Under the pieces are notes generated by a model. That model was given only the letters and a program-made list of their open reading frames with translations. It was not told the origin of the DNA and did no database searches. The position numbers and the translations under genes are program-made. Of a stretch of 44,882 nt of DNA, positions 1 through 8,417 are shown one piece after another (positions within the stretch are counted from its first letter, which is position 1; every line of letters begins with the position of its first letter). Source of the DNA: Gammaproteobacteria bacterium (GTDB lineage: Bacteria; Pseudomonadota; Gammaproteobacteria; Pseudomonadales; Halieaceae); assembly GCA_030428835.1 (NCBI GenBank), contig JAUIEP010000021.1:1-44882 (forward strand). The letters are read 5' to 3'.

Positions 1-185
1 TGGCGCGCCGCGGCCACGGCGTCGTCCACATCGGCGGCGCCGGCCAGGGCCAACTCGGCGGTGACCTCGCCGTTGGCCGGGTAAATATGTGCCCAGGTGT
101 CGCCGCCGGGTCTGCTGCGCCGCTCGTCACCCACGATCGCCGGGTGCTGGGGAAGAATCGACCGGTCGGGCAGGGGGAATGACAT
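1..185 (-). CDS. Aldehyde dehydrogenase, N-terminal fragment (runs off the window)
   Basis: Sixty-one codons are visible, starting at ATG 185-183 with a GGAG ribosome site 7 nt upstream. The stretch around YPANGEVTAELALAG followed by a DVDDAVAAAR-type helix is the usual N-terminal start of the NAD(P)-dependent aldehyde dehydrogenase fold, before the Rossmann domain. Enzymes of this family oxidise aldehydes to carboxylic acids with a catalytic Cys and Glu, which lie outside the window. It is divergent from the GntR gene at 361, which may regulate it. The family is well supported by the motif, but the substrate cannot be read. Confidence 0.75.
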   Translation of the reverse strand, partial: MSFPLPDRSILPQHPAIVGDERRSRPGGDTWAHIYPANGEVTAELALAGAADVDDAVAAAR

Positions 186-360
186 GGCGGTGCTCCGTGG
201 CGACAGGGGTGAGGAGGGAAATAATATACATATAAATAAGAGTTTCAATAAATTTATAGTAAAAAAAATGCCTATTAATCATTATATATAAGCATATAAA
301 TGACAGGCTGGCTGGCTTTGGTTATGATTACCAGGCAGGACAGCAACGGCCGCATCGCCC
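186..360. promoter_or_regulatory. AT-rich divergent promoter region between aldehyde dehydrogenase and GntR genes
   Basis: Positions about 216-300 are almost pure A/T, in sharp contrast to the G+C-rich surroundings. The region separates two divergently transcribed starts (185 minus, 361 plus). A short dyad, TATAT-AAGC-ATATA, lies at 285-298 and could be a regulator half-site pair. I could not fix a single -35/-10 pair, because many TATAAT-like hexamers overlap here. No gene is seen in it. Confidence 0.45.
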
Positions 361-1077
361 ATGGCAGAAGCAGAGAGACCCATCCCCGAGAAGAAATCCG
401 TCGGCAATCGGTTGGTGGCGGAGAGCGCCGACCGCCTGCGCGACCTGGTGCTGGCGCGGCCCGCCGGCGAGCAAATCGGCTCGCTGAACGACGTGGCGAG
501 CAAACTTGGCGTCGGCATCGTCACGGTGCAACAGGCGGCGCGCATCCTCGAACACGAGGGGTTGCTGGAGGTAAAGCGCGGACCAGGCGGAGGCTACTAC
601 GGGACGCGGCCCGACCACGCAGCCATCGAGCGCGCATTCGCCACCTACATGCGGGTGCACGACATCGGTTACCGGGAGGCGTTCGAACTGACGCTGCTGC
701 TGGATTGCGACATTATCTGCGCCGCCGCCCGACACCTTGACGAGGCCGGGGCGACCACACTGGAAACGCTGGTCGAGCAATTGGAAGGTACCCGGACACC
801 CGACGACCGTATCCGTTTTGAGGTCGATTTCCGGGAGACGTTATTCGCAGCGTTCCAACGGCCACTGCTCGAGCTGCTGTCGCGCGTGGCGATGCAACTC
901 TATCGGTCACAGGCCGACCCCGCGCAGTTCGCGGCCGCCGTTCCGCTCAAAGAATGGAAGCTGGGCAGGCGCAGGATCCTGGATGCCATACTCAAGCGGG
1001 ACGAGGAACTGGCCAACTTCGAAGCGCACCGCTTCCGCCGCCAAGTGCTGCGCTGGACAGAAGCGGGCACGGACTGA
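361..1077 (+). CDS. GntR-family transcriptional regulator, FCD (FadR-like) type
   Basis: The 238-aa protein has an N-terminal winged helix-turn-helix (about residues 15-80, including LNDVASKLGVGIVTVQQAARIL and a KRGPGGGYYG wing). An all-helical ligand domain of FCD type follows (about 95-230, with His/Asp-rich helices such as AARHLDEAG). FCD regulators bind small carboxylates or acyl compounds and usually repress neighbouring catabolic genes. It is divergent from the aldehyde dehydrogenase at 1-185, its most likely target. No strong Shine-Dalgarno precedes ATG 361, so the exact start is less sure than the family. Confidence 0.85.
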   Translation: MAEAERPIPEKKSVGNRLVAESADRLRDLVLARPAGEQIGSLNDVASKLGVGIVTVQQAARILEHEGLLEVKRGPGGGYYGTRPDHAAIERAFATYMRVHDIGYREAFELTLLLDCDIICAAARHLDEAGATTLETLVEQLEGTRTPDDRIRFEVDFRETLFAAFQRPLLELLSRVAMQLYRSQADPAQFAAAVPLKEWKLGRRRILDAILKRDEELANFEAHRFRRQVLRWTEAGTD

Positions 1078-1117
1078 CCTTCCCGCGAGCTACACCGGCG
1101 ACCGCTGGCCGCAGCGA

Positions 1118-1858
1118 TCAGGCGCTGTAACGCCCCCCGTTCACACCCAGCGTATGGCCGGTGATGTAATCGGCATCGTCCGAGGCGAGGAACGCCACCG
1201 CGGCCGAGATATTGCGCGGGGAGCCCGGTCGCTTCATCGGCGTGGTCTGGGCGAACGCATCCACGTCCACCGGCGCCTCGCGCAGGCCCTCGGTATCCAC
1301 GAAGTTGGGGGGTACGTTGTTCACCGTAATGCCGCGCGTGGCGTACTCCAGCGCGAGCGCCTTGGTGAGGCCGATGACACCGCCCTTGGACGCCACGTAG
1401 TGCGCCATCGCGTGCGCGCCGGACTGCGCGGACGAGGAGGAGATGTTGATCACCCGCCCCCAGCCCGCGGCGACCATATCGGGGATGATCGCCTTGCAAC
1501 ACAGGAACGGGCCCTTCAGGTTGATCGCCATCAGCGCGTCCCAGGCCTCCTCGGTAAGCTCTTCGAACTTGCAGAACGGCGACAGCGCGGCGTTGTTCAC
1601 CAGTATGGCGATGTTGCCGAGTTCGCTGTGGGTGCGCGCCACCGCCGCCGCGATCGCCGCGGCGGACGAGGCATCGCCCGGGCAGGTGACGGCGCGCACG
1701 CCGAGTTCGCGCGCCATGGCGGCGCTCTCCTCGAGGCCCTCGGCGTTGAGATCCCAGAGCGACAGGTCGATGCCGTCCTCGGCCAGTCGCAGCGCAATGG
1801 CGCGACCGAGGCCGCGCGCCGCGCCAGTGACCACGGCGATTTTATGTTCGGGGGGCAT
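1118..1858 (-). CDS. Short-chain dehydrogenase/reductase (FabG-like)
   Basis: The 246-aa protein is a classical SDR that interconverts alcohols and ketones with NAD(P)(H). The cofactor motif TGAARGLGRA is at residues 11-20, NNA follows in the central strand, and a serine-rich INISSSSAQSG loop precedes the catalytic pair Y154 and K158 (YVASK). The C-terminus carries the usual TGHTLGVNGG sequence. ATG 1858 is preceded by GAGGGA. It is the last gene of a minus-strand unit with the SDR at 1901-2770 and the IclR regulator at 2797-3555. An Asp after the second strand (SLWDLNAEG) favours NAD over NADP. The substrate is unknown. Confidence 0.9.
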   Translation of the reverse strand: MPPEHKIAVVTGAARGLGRAIALRLAEDGIDLSLWDLNAEGLEESAAMARELGVRAVTCPGDASSAAAIAAAVARTHSELGNIAILVNNAALSPFCKFEELTEEAWDALMAINLKGPFLCCKAIIPDMVAAGWGRVINISSSSAQSGAHAMAHYVASKGGVIGLTKALALEYATRGITVNNVPPNFVDTEGLREAPVDVDAFAQTTPMKRPGSPRNISAAVAFLASDDADYITGHTLGVNGGRYSA

Positions 1859-1900
1859 ACTGTTCCCTCTTTATCAGTTGCGAGACGGCGGCGCTGCCGC

Positions 1901-2770
1901 TCAACCGCGGATGGCGAATGGATGTTGTTCCCGCGGCGCCACGCCGTAGCGCTCGCGGTAGGACGGCGGGCGGTTGCCGCCGGTGTCGGTAATGCCGTAA
2001 TCGACGGCGATCTCGGCACCGATCACCGTTGTGCCGCTCTTGTCGGCCAGCTCTGCATCGTTGAACAGCGCCCAGATGATGTGGCCGGTGAACTCCGGCG
2101 ACTCCATGTTCTCTTCCTGCACATACTGGTACTTGTCGGGCTCGGCCTCCATCATCGCCTGCATGCGCTCGGTCTTGAGCGCGCCCATCCAGATAGAGAT
2201 AGTGCTGACACCGAAGTCCTTGAGATCCACCGCCATGTCGGCCGCCATCTTGTCCAGCCCGGCTTTGTGCACGCCGTAGGCGGGACCGAATACGTAGTGC
2301 ATCGAGCCCGGCGCCGAGGTGAACACGATCAGGCCGCTGCCCTGCTGCGCCAGGATGGCCGCCGCGTGGTAGGCGCAGACGTAGGACCCGCGCAGGCCGA
2401 CCTCCCACATGTCGACCAGTTCCAGCGGCTTCTCCCAGAAGTTGCCGGGCGTGGTCATCTGGTCGTGCGCCGCGAAGGCGTTGTTCACGAGGATGTCCAG
2501 CCTGCCCTGCTCCCGCATGACCTGTGCGAACAGCGCCGCCACCTGCGCGTCGTCGCCATGGTCCACGCAGACCGGTATACCCTCGCCACCGGCGGCCGTA
2601 ACCGCTTCCGCTGTTTCGAAAATCGTACCGGGCAGGGGCGCATCGCCGGGGTTCTTGGAGCGCCCCGTGACATACACGGTGGCGCCGTGGCTACCCAGTG
2701 CCACGGCGATGCCCCGGCCCGCGCCACGGCTGGCGCCGGTTACGATTGCTACACATTTCTTTTCCGACAT
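1901..2770 (-). CDS. Short-chain dehydrogenase/reductase (DHRS1-like group)
   Basis: The 289-aa SDR has TGASRGAGRG at residues 11-20, the DILVNNAF motif, and the catalytic pair Y165 and K169 in YGVHK. The TGR after the second strand and the long C-terminal tail (VDYGITDTGGNRPPS) place it in the DHRS1-like group. It closely resembles the SDR at 29505-30365 in this window, sharing long blocks such as EQGRLDILVNNAF. Unlike that paralogue it keeps the catalytic Tyr, so it is probably an active oxidoreductase. ATG 2770 has AGAGG upstream. It lies 26 nt after the IclR gene and 42 nt before the next SDR, consistent with one operon. Confidence 0.88.
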   Translation of the reverse strand: MSEKKCVAIVTGASRGAGRGIAVALGSHGATVYVTGRSKNPGDAPLPGTIFETAEAVTAAGGEGIPVCVDHGDDAQVAALFAQVMREQGRLDILVNNAFAAHDQMTTPGNFWEKPLELVDMWEVGLRGSYVCAYHAAAILAQQGSGLIVFTSAPGSMHYVFGPAYGVHKAGLDKMAADMAVDLKDFGVSTISIWMGALKTERMQAMMEAEPDKYQYVQEENMESPEFTGHIIWALFNDAELADKSGTTVIGAEIAVDYGITDTGGNRPPSYRERYGVAPREQHPFAIRG

Positions 2771-2796
2771 TGCACTACCTCTATTTAACGTTTTGC

Positions 2797-3555
2797 CTAC
2801 TCTTTATAGTGATCCACAGCCCGACGCAGGAGGCTACCCAGCGCCTCGATTTCGCCCCCGATGCGGGACACCGGCCCGCCGATCACAATGGCGTCGCGCC
2901 TGTCGCGCAGCGGGAACGGCACTGCGATGCCCGCAACACCTGAGGCGTACAGGCCGAGGTTAACGTGCCAGCCGCGCTCAATGCCCTCGCGCACCGCTGC
3001 CTCGACCGCCTCGGGTGAGGTATACGCGCCCTCCTCGTACTGCCGGTAGTCGATGCGCCGCAGCAACGCGGCACGCTCGGCCGGCGGATACTGCGCGATG
3101 ATCGCGCGGCCGGCGGCCGTCACGTGGATGGGCAGGCGCTTGCCCACGTCGGCGATGAAGCGGATGTCGGCCGACGACTCAACGACATCCAGAAACACCG
3201 CGTTGACACCGTCCGGCGCCGCGAGAAACAGCGTCTCGCCAGTCTCGTGCGCGAGTTCTTCCAGCAGTGCATGCACGGAGTCGGGCAGCGGCTGCACTTC
3301 CGACAACTGCCGCGCCAGCACCATCCACTTCGGGGTGGGGAAGTACGCACCTCGCGCGCCGGGCTGGTAGAGGTAGCCCTCCTCCACCATCGTCGACAGC
3401 ATGTTGAACACGGTGGAGCGCGCCCAGCCGAATTCCGCGACAATCTCCCGGACCGTCAGGGGCTGCCCCGCCAGCACGAAATACTCCATGAGACTGAACA
3501 GGTTGCCGATCTGGCGCACACGCACGGCACGACTCCCGGGCTTGCGCCCGCACAT
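2797..3555 (-). CDS. IclR-family transcriptional regulator
   Basis: The 252-aa protein has an N-terminal winged helix-turn-helix (LTVREIVAEFGWARSTVFNML, a modified IclR HTH) and a C-terminal effector-binding GAF-like domain (RLPIHVTAAGRAIIAQ through GVAGIAVPFPLRD). I chose ATG 3555. An upstream in-frame TTG at 3576 would add seven residues but lies inside the 3566-3601 inverted repeat, a likely operator. Neither start has a clear Shine-Dalgarno site. It leads a minus-strand unit with two SDRs and is divergent from the UGSC-type gene at 3642, so it probably controls both directions. The effector is unknown. Confidence 0.88.
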   Translation of the reverse strand: MCGRKPGSRAVRVRQIGNLFSLMEYFVLAGQPLTVREIVAEFGWARSTVFNMLSTMVEEGYLYQPGARGAYFPTPKWMVLARQLSEVQPLPDSVHALLEELAHETGETLFLAAPDGVNAVFLDVVESSADIRFIADVGKRLPIHVTAAGRAIIAQYPPAERAALLRRIDYRQYEEGAYTSPEAVEAAVREGIERGWHVNLGLYASGVAGIAVPFPLRDRRDAIVIGGPVSRIGGEIEALGSLLRRAVDHYKE

Positions 3556-3565
3556 CACAGTAGCT

Positions 3566-3601
3566 ATATTGTACAAATATATGTATTTATTTGTCCAATA
3601 T
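3566..3601. promoter_or_regulatory. Long inverted repeat, candidate IclR operator
   Basis: Arms ATATTGTACAAATA (3566-3579) and TATTTGTCCAATAT (3588-3601) match as an inverted repeat at 13 of 14 positions with an 8-nt A/T spacer. Each arm is also near-palindromic (TTGTACAA, TTGTCCAA). It sits just upstream of the IclR start and 40 nt before the divergent gene at 3642, as expected for an autoregulatory operator serving both directions. No experimental support is visible. Confidence 0.6.
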
Positions 3602-3641
3602 GTTGGACTTATTTTTAGCCACTTCCTGCAGGAGGCTCCCC

Positions 3642-4208
3642 ATGGCCATCGCCAACGTACTCGACCCCACCGCGCTGCGCGCCGATGACATCACCACCCC
3701 CGGCCCGGACGCCGGCCCGCTTGCCGGCCGCACCGTCGGCATCCGCCTGGACGAGATCTGGCGCGCATGGGACTGGGTCAGCGAATTGTGGGCGGCGGAA
3801 TTTCGCGCCGCGGGCGCCGAGGTGGTGTTCTGGCGTTCTTCCCAGGGGCGCACCGGCGCCGAGGGCGAAAAGGTGGCGCTGGCGCTGGAGGAATTCCTGG
3901 ACCGCATCGACATCGCGCTGGTGGGCCTGGCCAACTGCGGCTCCTGCACCGGCTGGACCGTGCACGACGCACTCGCGGCAGCGGTCCGCGGGCTGCCCAC
4001 CACCGCCGTGTGTACCGACAACTTCACCGAGCTGGCGCAGAACCTCGCGCGGCGCGGCGGCCACTCGGGCCTGCGCCTGCACGTGCTGCCCTACCCGCTC
4101 AATGAACAGCAACGCGGCGACGTGGATGCCGTCGCCCGCACGCACCTCGCGGGCGTGCTGCAGACCATGGGCGCCTCGCTCGAAACGCTGGCGGAGGCGG
4201 CGGTATGA
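3642..4208 (+). CDS. UGSC-family protein, cysteine form (CGSC motif)
   Basis: The start ATG 3642 is fixed by an AGGAGG site ten bases upstream, giving 188 aa; an in-frame upstream extension to 3591 would run into the operator. The central sequence LANCGSCTGWTVHD has C99 and C102 in a C-G-S-C motif. This matches the family known as UGSC, where the first position is selenocysteine in some members and Cys in others. A CxxC-like or selenol pair on a Rossmann-like fold suggests redox or reductive chemistry, but no reaction is firmly established to my knowledge. It overlaps the next gene by 4 nt (ATGA), so the two are translationally coupled and probably partners. Confidence 0.65.
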   Translation: MAIANVLDPTALRADDITTPGPDAGPLAGRTVGIRLDEIWRAWDWVSELWAAEFRAAGAEVVFWRSSQGRTGAEGEKVALALEEFLDRIDIALVGLANCGSCTGWTVHDALAAAVRGLPTTAVCTDNFTELAQNLARRGGHSGLRLHVLPYPLNEQQRGDVDAVARTHLAGVLQTMGASLETLAEAAV

Positions 4209-5362
4209 GCACGACAACACAGAACATCGACACGAACGCCGCGGCGCCTGTTGCAGACCTGCGCGACTGCGGACCCGAGGGCTGCGCCATCGACTGGTTG
4301 TCGAGCAAGCGCCACGCAACGGAGGTGGACGACATCACCGCCTTCACGCAGTTCACGCTGGAGCAGGGCTGGGGCGACGGCCTGCCGGCCATCCCCCCCA
4401 CCGAGGCGCGCGTGCGCGAGTTTCTCGCGGCCTCCGAGCGCTACCCCGACGAAATCATCTGCACCCTGCCGCCCAATAATGCCGAATGCACCGTGGAGAA
4501 AATTGCCATCAACGCGGTAATGGCGGGTGCGCAACCCGAATCGATGGGCCTGCTCATCGCCGCCCTGGAGGCGATGGCGGCGCCGGACTTCGAACTGTTC
4601 GGCCAGAACGCCACCACCGCACCCGTGGTACCGCTGATGCTGGTGAACGGCCCGATCCGCGACGCGCTGGACATCCCCTACCGCCACGGCTGCCTGGGCG
4701 GCGACGCCACAAGTGCACTGGCTATCGGCCGCGCGGTGCGCCTGGTGATGCGCAATGTTGCCGGGCAGGTGGTGAACGTCACCTCGCAGAGCACCTTCGG
4801 CACGCCCGGCCGCGTGGCGGGCATACTCTTCGGGGAGTGGGAGGAGCGTTCGCCCTGGGCACCGCTGGCGGAACGCCGCGGCGTGCACGGTGACGCGGTA
4901 ACGGTGTACGGCACCATGGGCACGATGAACATCCTGGACACCACCTCGCAGACCGGACCCGAATTCCTGGAGATGATCGGCAAGTCGCTGGGCTACCCCG
5001 GCGCCAACGGTTTCAACACCTCCATGCCATACGCGGAGATCCTGGTCGCCATCAACCCGGTGTGGGCGCAGATCATTCACCGCGACGTGCCACAGCTTGA
5101 AGATGTGCAGGAACAGATCTGGCGCTGGTCCAGCCTTGGCGCGGACTATTTGACCACGAACCACCGCGAACAACTGGAAGCGCTGGGCCGGGTGATCGAC
5201 GGCCGCGTGTACCTCGCCACGACGCCGCAGGATGTGCTCGTGGCCTGCTGCGGCGGCACGGGCGGGCTGCACGCCACCGGCTTCCACAGTTTCGGTAGCT
5301 GCCTCACGCAGACCCGGGCGATTCCCCGCTCCAACGCGAACAAAATGCAGACCACGACGTAG
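4205..5362 (+). CDS. Conserved protein of unknown function, partner of the UGSC-type protein
   Basis: This 385-aa soluble protein starts inside the stop codon of the CGSC gene (ATGA overlap). It has no signal peptide or membrane segment. Visible features are an N-terminal pair C22/C27 (DCGPEGC), the block GWGDGLPAIPPTE, a glycine/threonine-rich centre (YGTMGTMNILDTTSQTGPE), and a Cys/Gly/His-rich C-terminus with ACCGGTGG followed by FHSFGSC. Tight coupling to a UGSC-type protein suggests a two-component enzyme or a redox pair, and the extra Cys motifs fit thiol chemistry. I do not recognise a named function, and homology alone should not be used to assign a reaction. Confidence 0.6.
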   Translation: MSTTTQNIDTNAAAPVADLRDCGPEGCAIDWLSSKRHATEVDDITAFTQFTLEQGWGDGLPAIPPTEARVREFLAASERYPDEIICTLPPNNAECTVEKIAINAVMAGAQPESMGLLIAALEAMAAPDFELFGQNATTAPVVPLMLVNGPIRDALDIPYRHGCLGGDATSALAIGRAVRLVMRNVAGQVVNVTSQSTFGTPGRVAGILFGEWEERSPWAPLAERRGVHGDAVTVYGTMGTMNILDTTSQTGPEFLEMIGKSLGYPGANGFNTSMPYAEILVAINPVWAQIIHRDVPQLEDVQEQIWRWSSLGADYLTTNHREQLEALGRVIDGRVYLATTPQDVLVACCGGTGGLHATGFHSFGSCLTQTRAIPRSNANKMQTTT

Positions 5363-5480
5363 AAGGTCCCACGGGACGCGCACTGGGGCACGTCGAGAAA
5401 TCCATCGGGACACGACTCCACCGGGACTGGATGGGGTAAGCTGTGCGCCACTCGAACGGCAGACTTTATAGAGCGGTGCA

Positions 5481-8417
5481 ATGCAGCGATTGTGGCAATG
5501 GACAAAAAACCTGGCGCTTGCGCTGCTCCTCCTATTGGTCCTTGCCGTCCTTGCTGTCCTCTACAGCCTGCATCACCTCGCCACCTCCGCTCTCGCGCCG
5601 GAACCCGACCAACCCCTCCTGAGCTGGCAAAAGCCCCTGCCGCCCGCGCCGACCGCGCAGGCGGCATGGGAACGCCGCGCACTGGCCGACCGCGCCGCCG
5701 CGTTCGAGCCGGAGAAGTTCGCCGCGCCGCCGCGCGAGTACGCGCCCTGGACCCGCTGGTGGTGGCCGGGCAACGTGGTGGACGCCGACGAACTGGTGCG
5801 CGAGATGGCGCTCTTCGCCGCGCAGGGTTTCGGTGGTGTCGAGATCCAGGCCATCGGCGCGGACGTGAGCGAGACGGACAAGGCCGACCCGCGCTGGGGG
5901 GAACACGGCTGGGACAGCCCGGCTTTCTACGCGAATGTGCGCGCCGTGCTGGACGCCGCGAGCGGGTTGGACATGGGCGTGGATCTCACGGCCGGGTCGG
6001 GCTGGCCCTCCGGCGGGCCGCACGTGGGCCTGCAGGACGGCATGCAGTCGCTGGTGCACGGCGAGCACATCGTCACCGGGCCCACGCACTACAGCGCGGC
6101 GCTGCCCGCGCCGCGCATGCCCGTGCACTGGCGTGTGCTGAGCTGGCTGAACCTGTTCATGCCGATGGGTTTCTTCGCCGCGGACGAGGCCGAACTGCTC
6201 ACGGTGGTAGCGAGCCGCGTGACGGCCGACGGTCGCAGCAGCAACCCCCTGGATATCCGTGACCAGGTCGCGCTGCAACAGGGCAGCGGCATCGTGCTAG
6301 ACGGTCACATCACCGACGAGGGCGTGCTGCAATGGCAGGTGCCCGAGGGCGAATGGGCCATCACCGCGTTCTACCGGGTTCCGGGTGGCGAGACCGGCAT
6401 GGCCGCGTTGCCACAGGCCACGTACGTGGTGGACCACTTCGACGCCGACAGGATAAACGCCCACTATAACTACCTGTTCCGCCCGGAAACCGGGCTGCAG
6501 GACTATTTCGGCGCGCCGCTGCGCGCCGTGTTCAACGACTCCTTCGAGTTCAAGGAGGAGCGCCTGTGGCCGCGCCGCCAGTTCGAGGCGTTCGAGCAGC
6601 AATTCGGCTACGACCCGCGCCCCCACCTGCCGGCGGTCGTGCAGACCGGCCACGACTTCGCCCTGTTCCACTGGGCCAAGGTGGAGGCGACCCACGAGTA
6701 CGCGTTGGGTGAGTCGGGCAGGCGCTTCGAGCAGGACTGGGAGCACGGCGTCTCCGAGGCGTTTATCGAGCGTTTTATCGACGGCAGCCGCCGCTGGAGC
6801 GAAGCCCACGGACTGGCCACCCGCACCCAGGCCTACGGCTTCGAGTTCGACCTGATCAAGGCCGCCGGGCACACGTCCATCCCCGAGACGGAGCAACAGG
6901 GCGGCAGCATGCTGTTCATGAAGATGCCGTCTTCCGGCGCGTGGCTGTACGGCCGGCCGCTGGTCACCGCGGAGTCGTTCATCCACAAGCGCCGCGCCTG
7001 GATGAGCACGCCCGCGAAGGTGAAGGCGCAGGCGCAGCAGTTGTTCGCGGCCGGCGTGAACCAGCTCATCTACCACGGCAGTCCGTACCAGGTGCGCGAG
7101 CCGGTCGCGCGCGGTTACATCGAGGACGGCTGGTACCCCTTCGCCACAGCGGCCTTCAGCGAGGACTTTTCCGAGCAGCACCCGCACTGGCAGCAGCTGC
7201 CGCAGGTCAACACCTATATCGCCCGCCAGCAGTACCTGCTGCGCCTGGGTGAGCCCGAGGTCGACGTGCTGGTGTACTACCCCTGGCTCGGCTTCCCGCT
7301 CGAGGGCATCGGCGAGGACGCGTTCCTGGTCGCGGGGCAGTTCGACGGTGAACCGGCCGTGTCCAACGACACGACCCTGCCCGTGCCGCTGCCCGTGGGC
7401 TACGACGACCCGCGCGAGCAATGGCTGGCGTCGCTCTTCCCCGTGTTGCAGTCGCTGGAAGCCAGGGGCCTGACCTGGCAGTGGGTCAACCCGGAAAAAG
7501 CCGCGGCACTGGAGGCGGATGCGGATGGCCTGCGCCTTGGGAGCGCCCGGTACCGTGGGCTCCTGCTGCACGATGTCGCCGCCATGCCGTCGCGCCTGCA
7601 GGAACAACTTGCGGCGCTGGCCGAACTCGCCGCGGTACCGGAGGACCTCGCGGCCGGCGCGCTCGAGTACCGTGCGCAGGGTGTGCAGCAGCTGCGCCGC
7701 AGGCTGGCCAACGGCGACCTGCTGATCTACCTGAACAACACCGTGCGCGAACAGCGGCGGCTGGAGCTCGCGCTGCGCGAAGACTTCGCCGCCGTCAGCG
7801 TGCTCGACGCGTGGACGGGCACCACCTGGCCGCTGGACACGCAGGGGGGCAAGGTCGCCGTGGACCTGCCTGCATACCACGCCCGGGTGCTGCTGGCGTC
7901 CGCCGCGCCGCTGGCCGATACACGCACGGCGGCGCAGCGGTATCTGGCCAGCGCGGAACTGGGCGCGGAAATAACGGTGGATACATGGCAACTGCAGAAC
8001 GCGGGCTTCACCGCGGAGCTCACGACCCTGCCGGACTGGCGCGACGTGCCGGAGCTGGCCGACGCCGGCACGGACGCCTTCTATCGCAGCGTGGTGCACG
8101 TGGATGACGCCGGCACGGGCCGGCTCGTGCTCGACCTGGGCGAGGTCTACGGCGTGGCGCACCTCTCCATCAACGGCCGGGCGGTCGGCAGCCTGCCGGT
8201 CGTGCCGTTTACGATGGATGTTACTGACTACCTGCGGCCGGGCGCCAACGACATCGAGATCCGCCTGGTGCCGCCGCGGCGCAATGCGCAGGTGCAGGAG
8301 GTGTTAGCGGGGTCGTCCGGTACCAGCGCGATGCGCACGTCCACCGACCGCAGCACCGCGGGCCTGCTCGGCCCGGTGCGGCTGCAGCGTTGGGTGACTA
8401 CGGCAGCGGGTGAATAG
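5481..8417 (+). CDS. Membrane-anchored GH106-like alpha-L-rhamnosidase
   Basis: The 978-aa protein begins with one hydrophobic segment (about residues 8-31) acting as a signal anchor, so the enzyme probably faces the periplasm. Next comes the GH106 hallmark TRWWWPGNVVDADELVREM with GFGGVEIQ, then a TIM-barrel-like region. Two conserved acid sites are visible: NDSFE (E356) and TAESF (E498), in the positions where GH106 enzymes carry catalytic or calcium-binding Glu. A C-terminal jelly-roll domain (LVLDLGEVYGVAHLSINGR) resembles a sugar-binding module. GH106 enzymes remove terminal L-rhamnose from polysaccharides or plant-type glycosides. It is 118 nt downstream of the preceding gene and may be co-transcribed with it. 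Confidence 0.8.
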   Translation: MQRLWQWTKNLALALLLLLVLAVLAVLYSLHHLATSALAPEPDQPLLSWQKPLPPAPTAQAAWERRALADRAAAFEPEKFAAPPREYAPWTRWWWPGNVVDADELVREMALFAAQGFGGVEIQAIGADVSETDKADPRWGEHGWDSPAFYANVRAVLDAASGLDMGVDLTAGSGWPSGGPHVGLQDGMQSLVHGEHIVTGPTHYSAALPAPRMPVHWRVLSWLNLFMPMGFFAADEAELLTVVASRVTADGRSSNPLDIRDQVALQQGSGIVLDGHITDEGVLQWQVPEGEWAITAFYRVPGGETGMAALPQATYVVDHFDADRINAHYNYLFRPETGLQDYFGAPLRAVFNDSFEFKEERLWPRRQFEAFEQQFGYDPRPHLPAVVQTGHDFALFHWAKVEATHEYALGESGRRFEQDWEHGVSEAFIERFIDGSRRWSEAHGLATRTQAYGFEFDLIKAAGHTSIPETEQQGGSMLFMKMPSSGAWLYGRPLVTAESFIHKRRAWMSTPAKVKAQAQQLFAAGVNQLIYHGSPYQVREPVARGYIEDGWYPFATAAFSEDFSEQHPHWQQLPQVNTYIARQQYLLRLGEPEVDVLVYYPWLGFPLEGIGEDAFLVAGQFDGEPAVSNDTTLPVPLPVGYDDPREQWLASLFPVLQSLEARGLTWQWVNPEKAAALEADADGLRLGSARYRGLLLHDVAAMPSRLQEQLAALAELAAVPEDLAAGALEYRAQGVQQLRRRLANGDLLIYLNNTVREQRRLELALREDFAAVSVLDAWTGTTWPLDTQGGKVAVDLPAYHARVLLASAAPLADTRTAAQRYLASAELGAEITVDTWQLQNAGFTAELTTLPDWRDVPELADAGTDAFYRSVVHVDDAGTGRLVLDLGEVYGVAHLSINGRAVGSLPVVPFTMDVTDYLRPGANDIEIRLVPPRRNAQVQEVLAGSSGTSAMRTSTDRSTAGLLGPVRLQRWVTTAAGE

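Noticed and set aside
737-2788. Long plus-strand open frame (about 683 codons) over the two SDR genes
   Set aside because: It is the antisense shadow of two minus-strand SDRs with intact catalytic motifs; the product is Arg/His-rich and unlike any family.
6297-8162. 621-codon minus-strand frame opposite the rhamnosidase
   Set aside because: The plus strand encodes a full GH106-like protein with conserved acid residues; the antisense product has no recognisable pattern.
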